From Caulobacter sp. Root1455 (GTDB lineage: Bacteria > Pseudomonadota > Alphaproteobacteria > Caulobacterales > Caulobacteraceae), in contig NZ_LMFQ01000024.1 in the NCBI RefSeq assembly GCF_001426905.1, forward strand, positions 378,669 to 442,668: 64,000 nt of DNA, read 5' to 3'. The notes under the pieces are model-generated. The model was not told the origin of the DNA. It did no database searches and saw only the letters and a list, made by a program, of their open reading frames with translations. The position numbers and the translations under genes are program-made. Below are positions 44,137-52,444 of this stretch, in pieces (the stretch's first letter is position 1; each line of letters starts with the position of its first letter).

Positions 44137-44292
44137 GTTGGACGGAGAAAGTCGCGCCGTCCAAGCGCTGAGTTCGTCTAGCCGGTCTGGCTTGTCTTCT
44201 CAAGGCCATGCGTCGACGACGCCTGTGGACCGGCCCCGAAGCGGTGGTTCGGGCCTCTCGGCGCGGGTCGGAACCACGGCTCGCGCGAGCCC

Positions 44293-45177
44293 CTACTCCA
44301 CCGGCTTGGCCTTGATTCCCAACGCCTTCAGCTGGACCTGCAGGCTGTCCGGCCCCGCCAGGTGCCCCGCGCCGACCGCCACGAAGCTGACGCCCGAGCC
44401 GGCCAGCTTGGTCTTCAGTTGCCTGGCCCAATCCTTGTTCCGGTCGACCAGCAGCAGCTTGTAGACGTCGGGATAGTCGCTCCGCATCTCGTCGACCATC
44501 TGGCGCCTCAGCTCACCTTGGTCGCCCGCCGCCCAGGCGGTGACCAGGGCGTCGATCTTGGCCGGGCCGTCGTCGATCTCGTCCAGGGTGGATTCCAGCA
44601 GCTGGGTCTCCTGGGCCGGTGTCATGTCGGCGAAGAAGCGCACCTGCTGCTCCATGGTCTCGAAGGCCGAGATCGGCTTGCCCGCGGCCTTGGCCTGGGC
44701 GCTCAGCAGCCTCTCGACGCCGCTCTCGGGGTCGTAGCCCGCCCGCGTCAGCGGGGTCAGCGACACCGTCAGCGCCGCCAGCCAGGGCCGCATGACATCC
44801 AGGGCCTGGGGCGGAAAGCCCATGCCCTGGGCGGCGGCCCGCAGCTTGGCGTAGGACTCCGGCTTGAGCTTGCTCGACAGGGGCGAGGTCGGATCCACGC
44901 CGTATTTTAGCATCAGGGCCCGCGTCGTCGCCGCGTCCTCCGGCTGCTCGATCTCCATGACCAGGTCATCGGCGTCCTGGAAGGCCTTGGCGATCCTGGG
45001 CGAGCGCCACTGGGTCGTCGGCCGCAGCACGTGGACCGTGCCGAACAGATAGATGGTCGAATCCTTGTCCTTGATCGCCCACAGGGCGGGCTCGGCCAGA
45101 ACGGGGCTCGCCCCCATCGCCGCGAAGGCGATGAGGGCGAGGGCGAAGCGGCGGACGCGGCCGAGCAGAATCATCAT
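44293..45177 (-). CDS. TraB/GumN family protein, copy 1
   Basis: 294 residues with a signal peptide (residues 1-28, ending PVLAEP). The TraB/GumN hallmarks are the N-terminal IYLFGTVHVL (GTxH), the mid-protein EQPEDA, FETMEQQVRFFADM, and the C-terminal FVAVGAGHLAGPDSLQVQLKALG. Related proteins are thought to be metal-dependent peptidases or haem-binding proteins of the Tiki/EreA-like fold, but the bacterial role is unknown. Probably periplasmic. The start is at the first of two adjacent ATGs. A paralogue lies 3.6 kb away at 48790. Confidence 0.85.
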   Translation of the reverse strand: MMILLGRVRRFALALIAFAAMGASPVLAEPALWAIKDKDSTIYLFGTVHVLRPTTQWRSPRIAKAFQDADDLVMEIEQPEDAATTRALMLKYGVDPTSPLSSKLKPESYAKLRAAAQGMGFPPQALDVMRPWLAALTVSLTPLTRAGYDPESGVERLLSAQAKAAGKPISAFETMEQQVRFFADMTPAQETQLLESTLDEIDDGPAKIDALVTAWAAGDQGELRRQMVDEMRSDYPDVYKLLLVDRNKDWARQLKTKLAGSGVSFVAVGAGHLAGPDSLQVQLKALGIKAKPVE

Positions 45178-45321
45178 GCCGCCACTGTTCCGGTCCGGCC
45201 CCGGCCCTGGCAAGCCGACCTGGAGCCTCTCCCGACCTGATCGCATCAGGTCGGGGCGCTAGTTCCTTGTTTTGACGCATTTTCTTCACGCGAACCGGAA
45301 TCCGCTTCGCTTGAAAATGCT

Positions 45322-46233
45322 CTAGCGCAGGAAGCTCTCCACCTCGGCGGCGAAGGCGGCCGGCTGGTCCAGCATGATGAAGTGCAGCGAGCCGTCGATG
45401 CGCTTGACCTTGGCCGAGGTCATCGGGGCGTAGGCGCCGGTGTAGAGGGCGTCGTACGCCGACTGGGGCGCGCCGGTCGCCTCGTCCCAGGGATAGAGCA
45501 TCACCGTCGGGGTCTTGATCGCGGCGATCTCGCCGCGCAGGTCGGTGGTCAGATCGTCATAGAGCGCGCGGCCGGTCACCGAGGGATTGGAGGCGACGGA
45601 CGCTTCGGTGGCCGACTTCAGGCCGGTCGGCGACTTGACCAGGCGGGTCATGGTCCGGGCCTGGCCGGCGGCCCAGGCCTCGGGCGGCGAATTCTCGGCC
45701 ATGTCGCGCATCGCGGCGGCCTGGGGCTTGACGCTCTCGACCGTGGCGGCGGGCGAGAACAGCACGGCGTAGAAGGGCAGGCTGTCGACGACCATCAGGC
45801 GGCCCACGTCCTCGGGGTGCTGGCGGGCCAGCATCAGGCCCATCAGGCCGCCCATCGAGTGGCCGATCACGGCCGGCGACTTCAGCTGGGCGGACTTGAT
45901 GTAGCTGTCCAGGGCGTCGACCGACGGCTGGATGACCGGCCCCTCGGCGTTGGCCCCGACCGGCGCGCCGGCGAACCCGGCGATCTGGATCACGTGCAGC
46001 CGATAGCGGCTCCGCAGTTGCTTGACGGTGTCGTCCCAGACCGCGGCCGACGAGGCCAGACCCGGGATCAGGATCACGTCGGGCCCCTGCCCCGTCACCT
46101 CGACGGTGAAGCGGGGCGCGGCGGCCGACGGGACGGCGACCGAGGCGGCGTGGACGGGGCCGAACACGCCGATGGCGGCCAGGATGGCCAGCAGGACGAC
46201 CATCAGGTGAAAGGAAGGACGACGGCAGATCAT
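45322..46233 (-). CDS. Secreted or membrane-anchored alpha/beta hydrolase
   Basis: 303 residues. An N-terminal signal anchor (MVVLLAILAAIGVFGPVHAAS) is followed by the alpha/beta-hydrolase core: VILIPGLASSAAVWD, the nucleophile elbow VIGHSMGGLMG, and the catalytic His in SLHFIMLDQPAAF. The Asp is probably in the LYPWDEATG strand. An AAGGAG SD precedes ATG 46233; a 37-residue upstream extension is rejected. It is probably a periplasmic esterase. It lies downstream of the XRE-regulated operon, with a 143-base gap. Confidence 0.85.
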   Translation of the reverse strand: MICRRPSFHLMVVLLAILAAIGVFGPVHAASVAVPSAAAPRFTVEVTGQGPDVILIPGLASSAAVWDDTVKQLRSRYRLHVIQIAGFAGAPVGANAEGPVIQPSVDALDSYIKSAQLKSPAVIGHSMGGLMGLMLARQHPEDVGRLMVVDSLPFYAVLFSPAATVESVKPQAAAMRDMAENSPPEAWAAGQARTMTRLVKSPTGLKSATEASVASNPSVTGRALYDDLTTDLRGEIAAIKTPTVMLYPWDEATGAPQSAYDALYTGAYAPMTSAKVKRIDGSLHFIMLDQPAAFAAEVESFLR

Positions 46234-46376
46234 GATCGGAGCTCCTTGGCTACGGGCGCGCGGAAGGCTTCGGCGGCGCGCCGACGGATGGATGGTTGGT
46301 TTGGCGGAGGTGGTTGTCGGTGGATCGGATGCGGTGACGATCACCTGGCGGCCGACATCGCGCCGGGCGCGTGAGG

Positions 46377-46571
46377 TCAGGCTTCATCCTGGAAGATGGT
46401 CTCGATCGGCAGGCCGAACAGGCGGGCGAGCTTGAAGGCCAGGGGCAGGCTGGGGTCGTACTTGCCCGTCTCCAGGGCGTTGACGGTCTGGCGCGAGACC
46501 TCCAGCCGGTCGGCCAGGTCGGCCTGGCTCCAGTCACGCTCGGCCCGCAGGACCTTGAGGCGGTTCTTCAC
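46377..46571 (-). CDS. XRE-family small DNA-binding regulator
   Basis: 64 residues, a single Cro/CI helix-turn-helix (NRLKVLRAERDWSQADLADRLEVSRQTVNALETGKYDPS) with the recognition helix in SRQTVNALE. Such short regulators typically close operons of small membrane proteins and autoregulate them. GTG start at 46571 with a GGAGG SD, overlapping the stop of the membrane gene upstream (GTGA). Palindromic GACAAG-N4-CTTGTC sites in the operon promoter are likely targets. Confidence 0.85.
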   Translation of the reverse strand: MKNRLKVLRAERDWSQADLADRLEVSRQTVNALETGKYDPSLPLAFKLARLFGLPIETIFQDEA

Positions 46572-46972
46572 CGATACCTCCAACGCACCAGAGGTTGGGC
46601 CAGGCCCATCGAGCAGCAGAAGAGCGGGAAGACCAGGTAGAGCGGCACGTGCGGCAGGAGTTCGACGTTCTCCAGGAAACCCCAGGCGGTGCAGCCGGCC
46701 AGGGTGACGCCCATGCCCCAAAGCATCGCCTGGACCAGGGTGGAGCGCACGAACTCGTCCTGCTCCTCGGCCAGGTACAGGCCCATGATGACGATCACCG
46801 CGATGACCGGCAGGGCGGGCGCGATGCCCAGGGCCCAGAGCAGCGGGCCTTCCGGCGCCTGGTGGCGGATCCACCACAGCGAGGCGTACAGCACGCCCAT
46901 ATAGGCGGTCATGGCCGGGAAGAACCGGATCAGGTAGCGCCGCATGGCCGGACTCATCTTCTTCTTGGCCAT
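46568..46972 (-). CDS. Small integral membrane protein of the XRE operon
   Basis: 134 residues with four predicted helices. The N-terminus is Lys-rich (MAKKKMSPAMRRYLIRFFPAM), followed by LLWALGIAPALPVIAVIVIMGLYLAEEQDEFVR. The EEQDEFVR motif after the second helix occurs in proteins paired with short XRE regulators. Its function is unknown, possibly the sensed or regulated partner. It starts 3 bases after the gene upstream and overlaps the regulator by 4 bases. Confidence 0.75.
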   Translation of the reverse strand: MAKKKMSPAMRRYLIRFFPAMTAYMGVLYASLWWIRHQAPEGPLLWALGIAPALPVIAVIVIMGLYLAEEQDEFVRSTLVQAMLWGMGVTLAGCTAWGFLENVELLPHVPLYLVFPLFCCSMGLAQPLVRWRYR

Positions 46973-46975
46973 GGT

Positions 46976-47203
46976 CTAGCTCCGCGACCAGCTCAACCGG
47001 CGAGCAGCCAGCTTGAGCAGGCCGGCGGCCAGCAGGACGCCCATTGCCAGCGAGGGCGGCGCGAACACCAGGTCCAGGGTCGAGGCCGCGGCGTTCAGCG
47101 CCACCTCGCCGGTCAGCAGGAAGACGGCGATCGCGACGCCGCCGGCGGCCATGGATCCGGCCAGGGCGGCCTTGGCGATCCGGTCTTCAAATTCGTTGTA
47201 CAT
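46976..47203 (-). CDS. Small membrane protein, first gene of the XRE operon
   Basis: 75 residues with two hydrophobic helices (about 12-32 and 45-63). ATG 47203 follows an AGGAG SD. An in-frame GTG/ATG upstream at 47263 would run through the promoter and is rejected. First gene of the three-gene unit, directly behind the operator cluster. Confidence 0.65.
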   Translation of the reverse strand: MYNEFEDRIAKAALAGSMAAGGVAIAVFLLTGEVALNAAASTLDLVFAPPSLAMGVLLAAGLLKLAARRLSWSRS

Positions 47204-47276
47204 GACAAGGCTCCTCGTCTTGTTGACAAGGACGCTTGTCTTATATCGGCGAAGTCGTGTCAAGCGAGCTTGTCAA
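47204..47276 (-). promoter_or_regulatory. Promoter with palindromic operators for the XRE operon
   Basis: On the - strand, TTGACA (47263-47258, with a second copy at 47276-47271) and GATATAAG (47247-47240) suit a Caulobacter housekeeping promoter. A perfect palindrome GACAAG-N4-CTTGTC (47225-47240) overlaps the start region. Imperfect copies lie at 47204-47219 and around 47261-47275. Together they look like a cooperative repressor site. Confidence 0.55.
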
Positions 47277-47306
47277 AAAATCAAGGAGAGGCGACATAGC
47301 GCCGTG

Positions 47307-47597
47307 TCAGGCGGCCTTGTGCAGGGGCGCGGCGTCGAACCGGTCGGCCTGGCTGACATGAACAGGTTTGGCCGCGGAGGGACGAAGGGTTTGGGCCAGC
47401 CGGCCTTCACGGCGCTCGCGCAGGATCGTCCAGCCGTAGCGCGAGAAGCGGTCGTCGTAGTCGGACCAGCGGATGATCCGTCCCTGGTCGTCGCAGCGCC
47501 AGATCGCCTTGTCGCAACCCGGGATCGGGGCGGCCCGGTTCCAGATCGAGACGCGCTTGGCGTGGGTCGAATAGGGCCCGCCGAAGAGTGCGTTCAT
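47307..47597 (-). CDS. Hypothetical protein, 96 aa
   Basis: 96 residues from ATG 47597; basic and aromatic-rich, with WNRAAPIPGCDKAIWRCDDQGRIIRWSDYDDRFSRYGW in the centre and a low-complexity tail. Similar 90-residue proteins occur in Caulobacter without known role. Two GANTC (CcrM methylation) sites at 47623-47627 and 47631-47635 lie just upstream of the start, with a GCTAGTTT -10-like element near 47655. Confidence 0.6.
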   Translation of the reverse strand: MNALFGGPYSTHAKRVSIWNRAAPIPGCDKAIWRCDDQGRIIRWSDYDDRFSRYGWTILRERREGRLAQTLRPSAAKPVHVSQADRFDAAPLHKAA

Positions 47598-47741
47598 GAT
47601 CCAAAAGCTCCACTGCGCCGGCGACTCGGTGAGTCGTTTCGCCGACAAAGCGAAACTAGCATTGGTGGAGGTGGAAATGGGGCCACACCACATCTAGTGC
47701 GACGCCGTGCCGCGCGACCGAATGGCCGACCCGGCGCCCCG

Positions 47742-48617
47742 TCAGGTGATCGACGAACGGCGGTCCTTGTCCAGCGCCACTATGAGGTCGGCGCGGGCGG
47801 GCATTTCGCGCAGGATGTGGCGGGTCAGGCGCTCGTAGTGCTGGACGAAGACGGCGACCTCCTCCTCGCTCATGGCCAGGCCCGCCCCCTGCCCGGCTTC
47901 GGCCAGCCGCCGCCGCAGCTTGGCCTCCTGCTCGCGCCGCCAGGTCAGCACGGTCTCGAAATCGGGCGCGGTGAACAGCACCAGCAGGTCGAGGCGGGCG
48001 AACAGGGCGCGGTAGGGTCCGGCCAGGGCGGCGTTGACATGGGTCCGCCAGGTCCCGTCCGGATCGCGTTCGCGCTCCAGGGCGTTGACCGGCGCGGCCA
48101 GCGCCTCGGGCGGCTCGGGACGGGCCCCGACGCACCAGCCCTCGAACAGCACGACATCGACGGGACCGGCGACCAGCGGCCAGGTCTCGATAGCCGCTCG
48201 GTCGTCGCTCGCCTTGTCGAAGCGCGGCAGCGCCGTCTCGCCCGCCCCGGCCAGGCCGTCCAGCACCGCCAGGCCCAGGGCGACGTCGTGGGTTCCCGGA
48301 ACGCCGCGCGTGCGCAGCAGCGGATGCACGTCGCGGGCCAGGGCCTCGCGGTCGGCGCGCGGCAGGTAGAGGTCGTCCAGCGACAGGGTCGCCACCTTCA
48401 GCCCCCGCGCCGCCAGCAGCGCGGCCACGACGCGGACGGTCGTCGACTTGCCCGAGCCCTGCGGACCGCAGATCCCGACCACGAAGGCCGGCCCCATGGC
48501 CACGGCCGCGATCCGGGCGGCCAGGGGCGCGTGCAGCCGTTCGATCTCGGCGGCGAAGTCGGCGGGGAGGTTCTCCTCGCGCAGGAACGCGGCCAGCCAG
48601 GTTGGATCGATCGTCAT
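47742..48617 (-). CDS. D-glycerate 3-kinase (plant-type GLYK family)
   Basis: 291 residues. The Walker A loop GPQGSGKST is at residues 51-59, LSLDDLYLPRADRE follows, then VVLFEGWCVGARP and FTAPDFETVLTWRREQE. These features are those of the GLYK/YggC-like kinases that phosphorylate D-glycerate to 3-phosphoglycerate. ATG 48617; the family length is about 290. It is flanked downstream by a repeat and stands apart from photorespiratory-type genes. With a phosphoglycerate-containing sphingolipid made in this region, a supply role is conceivable but unproven. Confidence 0.75.
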   Translation of the reverse strand: MTIDPTWLAAFLREENLPADFAAEIERLHAPLAARIAAVAMGPAFVVGICGPQGSGKSTTVRVVAALLAARGLKVATLSLDDLYLPRADREALARDVHPLLRTRGVPGTHDVALGLAVLDGLAGAGETALPRFDKASDDRAAIETWPLVAGPVDVVLFEGWCVGARPEPPEALAAPVNALERERDPDGTWRTHVNAALAGPYRALFARLDLLVLFTAPDFETVLTWRREQEAKLRRRLAEAGQGAGLAMSEEEVAVFVQHYERLTRHILREMPARADLIVALDKDRRSSIT

Positions 48618-48628
48618 TCATCCCCCTC

Positions 48629-48783
48629 CCTTCTCCCCTTGCGGGAGAAGGTGTCAGCGAAGCTGGCGGATGAGGGGTCGCACGGCGTTGGACGTCGCCG
48701 CAAGAGCATGGAGTGAAAGGTTTGATAGACCCCTCATCCGACCTCGCTTCGCGAGGCCACCTTCTCCCGCAAGGGGAGAAGGA
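48629..48783. repeat. Palindromic intergenic repeat (CCTTCTCCCGCAAGG type)
   Basis: The arms CCTTCTCCCCTTGCGGGAGAAGG (left) and CACCTTCTCCCGCAAGGGGAGAAGG (right), with GGATGAGGGGTC and GACCCCTCATCC inside, form nested inverted repeats between the glycerate kinase and the second TraB gene. Confidence 0.6.
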
Positions 48784-48789
48784 AAGACA

Positions 48790-49686
48790 TTACTGCACCC
48801 GCCGGACCTGGAACCCGCGCGCCGCCATCAGGGCCGGCAGGCCGTCCTCGCCCGCCATGTGCAGGGCGCCGACCGCGACCAGCTCGACGCCGGGCCTGTC
48901 CATCTCGGCGACCAGCGCCTGCGCCCACGCCTCGTTGCGCCGCTTGAGCAAGGCGTCGTACAGCGCCGGCCGGTCGCGCTTCATCACATCGACCACCAGC
49001 GGGCCAAGCTTGGCCATGTCCCCGTGCAGCCAGGCCGCCTGCAAGGCCACGCCGTTGCGCGGCGGCGACAGGGTCTCGGACGCCACGTCGTCCAGGTACT
49101 GCACCTCGACCGCCTCGGGCAGGGCGGCGAACAGCTGGATCTGCTGCTCCAGGGTCTCGAAGGTGGCGATCGGCTTGTCGGCGGCGCGGGCCTGGCGGGT
49201 GACCGCGGCGTCGGCCCCGGCCCGCACCGAAGCGCCCTTCTGGGTCATCGGCAGCACCGACAGCATCATCGCCGCCGCCCAGGGACGCAGGCGGTCGACG
49301 CGGTCCAGCGAGCCGCCGTCCCGCTCCAGCGCCGCCTTCAGCGTGGCGACCGTGCGCGGCGGCAGTTTTTCGCTCAGCGGACGTTCGGGATCCACGCCAT
49401 AGCGGTCGACCAGGGCCTGGACCTCGGCCGGATCGGCGTCGGCCCGGGTCTCGAACCAGACCTTGTCGGCCTGGGCGTAGGCGCGGTCGAAGGCCCGGGT
49501 GCGCCACTTCACGTTCGGCTGCAGCACGTGCATGGCGCCGAACAGATAGATGCGGGTGTCGTGGTCGCGCACTTCCCACATGGCGGGGGCGGCGTACGCG
49601 GCCGAGGCGCAAGCCAGGGCGCAGACCGCCAGGCCCGTCGCCAGACAGGCCGCCAACGCCCTTCGATACGCACCCAAGCTCGACAC
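48790..49686 (-). CDS. TraB/GumN family protein, copy 2
   Basis: 298 residues with a signal peptide (about 1-32, ending SAAYAAP). Motifs parallel the copy at 44293: IYLFGAMHVLQPN (GAMH in place of GTVH), VDRYGVDPERPLSEKL, FETLEQQIQLFA and VAVGALHMAGEDGLPAL. GTG start at 49686 with a GGGGG stretch upstream. The pair looks like an old duplication in which the substrate-side residues diverged. Probably periplasmic; function unknown. Confidence 0.83.
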   Translation of the reverse strand: MSSLGAYRRALAACLATGLAVCALACASAAYAAPAMWEVRDHDTRIYLFGAMHVLQPNVKWRTRAFDRAYAQADKVWFETRADADPAEVQALVDRYGVDPERPLSEKLPPRTVATLKAALERDGGSLDRVDRLRPWAAAMMLSVLPMTQKGASVRAGADAAVTRQARAADKPIATFETLEQQIQLFAALPEAVEVQYLDDVASETLSPPRNGVALQAAWLHGDMAKLGPLVVDVMKRDRPALYDALLKRRNEAWAQALVAEMDRPGVELVAVGALHMAGEDGLPALMAARGFQVRRVQ

Positions 49687-49767
49687 AACGCCCCCTGACG
49701 CCCGGACTCAACAGGAGCCCAGCGTACGAAGACACCGGTTAATCGGGGAAGCGCCGGTCGTTGCGAC

Positions 49768-50787
49768 CTAACGCCACGCCTTGAAATGCTTGGACAATTT
49801 CAGCCCCTGGCGCTGGTAGTGCGACCCGCCCTCGCCATAGAGCCGCTCGGGCCGCGCGGTCAGGGGCTCGTAGACCAGCCGGGCGACGATCTGGCCGTCC
49901 TCCAGCAGGAAGGGCGTCTCGTGGCTGCGCACCTCGAGCACGCCCTTGGAGCCGACCGCCCCGGCCTCCTCGGTGCCGAAGCCAGGGTCGAAGAAGCCGG
50001 CGTAGTGCACCCGGAACTCGCCGACCGACGGATCGATCGGGGTCATCTCGGCGGCTTCCAGCACCGGGATCTGGATGTCCTCCTTCGAGGCCAGGATGTA
50101 GAACTCGCCCGGATCCAGCAGCAGTTCGCCGTGGCGGGTCTCCAGCGGCTCCCAGAAGTCGCGCGGATCGTGGCCGTCCTCGTGGTCCAGGTCGACGACC
50201 CCGGCATGGCGACGGCCGCGGAAGCCGACGACGCCCGAGGTCAGGTCGACCCCGACGCTCTTGATCGCCAGCTTGGCCGGCTCGCCGCGCTTGAGGCGCA
50301 GCTGGTTCAGCCGTGTGCCGGACCGCACCAGCACCGAGAAGGTCTGCGGCGCGATCTCTATATAGAGCGGCCCCTCATAGCCGGCCTCGATGTCGTCGAA
50401 GGCCTTGGAGTGGTCGCTCAGCAGACGGACGAAGACGTCGACCCGTCCGGTCGAGCTCTTGGGGTTGCCCCGCGCGGCGATATTGCCCGGCAGGGCCAGG
50501 CGCTCCTGGATCTCGGCGATGTAGACGCAGCCCTTCTCCAGCACCGCGCCCTTGGTCAGGTCCAGCTCGTGCATCGCCACGTCCTTCAGACGCTCGGGCA
50601 CGCGGCGGGCCACGCCGGGCAGGAACGAGGCGCGCACCCGCCAGCACCGCGCGCCCAGGCGCAGGTCGAGGCTGGCCGGCTGCACCTGGTCGGTGTCGAA
50701 CGGGGTTTGCGAGGTGATCGCCTCTTGCGCGATCAGGTCCTCGATGGATTGGCAGGGCAGAATCCCCGCGGCATGGGCGTCGGTCAT
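49768..50787 (-). CDS. dcd: 2'-deoxycytidine 5'-triphosphate deaminase
   Basis: 339-residue long-form dCTP deaminase converting dCTP to dUTP for thymidylate synthesis. The N-terminal half has DQVQPASLDLRLG, the core has NPKSSTGRVDVFVRLL (the catalytic segment with the conserved SSTGR), and SGTRLNQLRL follows. The second half repeats the trimerising jellyroll, ending VARLVYEPLTARPERLYG. The two-domain form is the alphaproteobacterial type, about twice the E. coli length. ATG 50787 is chosen, with in-frame TTG/ATG starts upstream possible. Confidence 0.88.
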   Translation of the reverse strand: MTDAHAAGILPCQSIEDLIAQEAITSQTPFDTDQVQPASLDLRLGARCWRVRASFLPGVARRVPERLKDVAMHELDLTKGAVLEKGCVYIAEIQERLALPGNIAARGNPKSSTGRVDVFVRLLSDHSKAFDDIEAGYEGPLYIEIAPQTFSVLVRSGTRLNQLRLKRGEPAKLAIKSVGVDLTSGVVGFRGRRHAGVVDLDHEDGHDPRDFWEPLETRHGELLLDPGEFYILASKEDIQIPVLEAAEMTPIDPSVGEFRVHYAGFFDPGFGTEEAGAVGSKGVLEVRSHETPFLLEDGQIVARLVYEPLTARPERLYGEGGSHYQRQGLKLSKHFKAWR

Positions 50788-50862
50788 CGGGGCGACACTC
50801 GCTAAAGCATCGCGCCGAAGCAAGCGGTCACCGCGTTTCCCCCGATCTCTCGGCGAGCTTTT

Positions 50863-51081
50863 CTAGTGGTGGGCTTTCTTGGCGCTCTGCGCGCTGGCCA
50901 GCAGGTAGACGCCCGCCCCCACCCCGAACAGGGCCGTGGCCTCGGTCAGGGTGTTGACCGCGTGGAACTGCACCGGAAAGAACGCCACCACCCGGTCCGA
51001 CAGGATCAGCAGCAGGATGTTCAGCGCGCCGAAGATGGCGAGCAAAGCGGCGAAGACACGGAAAACGAGCGTCAGCGTCAT
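50863..51081 (-). CDS. Small membrane protein, 72 aa
   Basis: 72 residues, two helices (about 4-28 and 42-62) with a basic C-terminus (SAKKAHH). ATG 51081 has a GGGAGA SD. It lies upstream of dcd in the same direction with a 75-base gap and is divergent from metZ. Function unknown. Confidence 0.65.
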   Translation of the reverse strand: MTLTLVFRVFAALLAIFGALNILLLILSDRVVAFFPVQFHAVNTLTEATALFGVGAGVYLLASAQSAKKAHH

Positions 51082-51253
51082 GGAAATCTCCCAACGGGCC
51101 CCCGACCTTGAGTTCTCGCGCGGGAGGTTAACCACGTCCGCGCGGTTCCACCAGAGCTCTGCCGCAGGAAACCTTTGTCACGTAGGACAATTGTTGGCTT
51201 GACCCACCCCCGCCCTGTACCTTTCATGCGCGCCCTTTTCGAGTGTCAGCGAG

Positions 51254-52444
51254 GTGGCCGTGGCCGAGAATCCAAAAGACTGGGACGTCGCGACCAAGCT
51301 GATCCGCGGCGGTCTGGCGCGCTCGCAGTACATGGAGACCGCCGAGGCCCTCTACCTGACCCAGGGCTTCACCTATGACAGCGCCGAGGGCGCCGACCGC
51401 CGGTTCTCCGGCGAGGACCCGGGCTTCGTCTATTCGCGGTTCAACAATCCGACCGTGAAGATGTTCGAGGACCGCCTGGCGCTCCTGGAGGGCGCGGAGG
51501 TGTGCCGCGCCCAGGCCACCGGCATGGCCTCGGTCCACATGGCCCTGATGGGTCTGGTCCGGGCCGGCGACCACGTGGTGGCCGGCCGCGCCCTGTTCGG
51601 TTCGTGCCGCTGGCTGATCGCCGAATGGCTGCCGCGCTTCGGCGTGGAGACGACCTTCGTCGACGCCACCGATCCCAAGGCCTGGGAGGCGGCGATCCGC
51701 CCCAACACCAAGGCGGTGCTGATCGAGACCCCGTCCAATCCCGTGCTGGAGATCACCGACATCCGCGCGGTGTCGGAAATGGCCCACGCGGTCGGCGCCA
51801 AGGTCATCGTCGACAACGTCTTCGCCACCCCGATCTTCCAGCAGCCGCTGACGCTGGGCGCCGACATCGTGGTCTATTCGGCCACCAAACACATCGACGG
51901 CCAGGGCCGGGTGCTGGGCGGGGCGATCCTGACCACCGAGGCGATCAACGAGGAATTCTACCGCGACCCCCTGCGCCACACCGGCCCGTCGCTGTCGCCG
52001 TTCAACGCCTGGGTCCTGGTCAAGGGCCTGGAGACCCTGGACCTGCGCGTGCGCCGCCAGAACGACACCGCCGCGGCCCTGGCCGACATCGTGGCCGAGC
52101 ACAAGGCGGTCAAGCAGGTGCTCTACCCGTTCCGCGCCGACCATCCGGGCCACAACATCGCCAAGTCGCAGATGAGCGGCGGCGGCACGGTGCTGGCCCT
52201 GGACCTGGGCTCGCGCGAGGCGGCGTTCAAGTTCCTCAATGCGCTGGAGATCGTCGACATCTCCAACAATCTGGGCGACGCCAAGTCGATGGCCACCCAC
52301 CCGCCGACCACCACCCACCGCTCGGTGCCCGAAGAGATGCGTCCGTCGCTGGGCGTGGTCGAGGGCGGCGTGCGCCTGTCGGTCGGGCTGGAAAGCCTCG
52401 CGGATCTGACCCGAGACGTGACCCGTGCGCTCGATCAGGCGTGA
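51254..52444 (+). CDS. metZ: O-succinylhomoserine sulfhydrylase
   Basis: 396-residue Cys/Met-metabolism PLP enzyme that makes homocysteine from O-succinylhomoserine and sulfide. Visible: FTYDSAEGADRRFSGEDPGFVYSRFNNPT, ATGMASVHMALMGLVRAGDHVV, ETPSNPVLEITDI and the PLP-lysine motif YSATKHIDGQGR; SGGGTVLALDL and NNLGDAKSMATHPPTTTH follow. The sequence fits MetZ rather than cystathionine synthase. GTG start at 51254. No SAM-II-type leader is recognised in the 172-base upstream gap; an inverted TTGTC-N6-GACAA lies at about 51176-51191. Confidence 0.9.
   Translation: MAVAENPKDWDVATKLIRGGLARSQYMETAEALYLTQGFTYDSAEGADRRFSGEDPGFVYSRFNNPTVKMFEDRLALLEGAEVCRAQATGMASVHMALMGLVRAGDHVVAGRALFGSCRWLIAEWLPRFGVETTFVDATDPKAWEAAIRPNTKAVLIETPSNPVLEITDIRAVSEMAHAVGAKVIVDNVFATPIFQQPLTLGADIVVYSATKHIDGQGRVLGGAILTTEAINEEFYRDPLRHTGPSLSPFNAWVLVKGLETLDLRVRRQNDTAAALADIVAEHKAVKQVLYPFRADHPGHNIAKSQMSGGGTVLALDLGSREAAFKFLNALEIVDISNNLGDAKSMATHPPTTTHRSVPEEMRPSLGVVEGGVRLSVGLESLADLTRDVTRALDQA

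Noticed and set aside
51097..51253. SAM-II riboswitch upstream of metZ
   Set aside because: The conserved SAM-II pseudoknot sequences were looked for and are not present.
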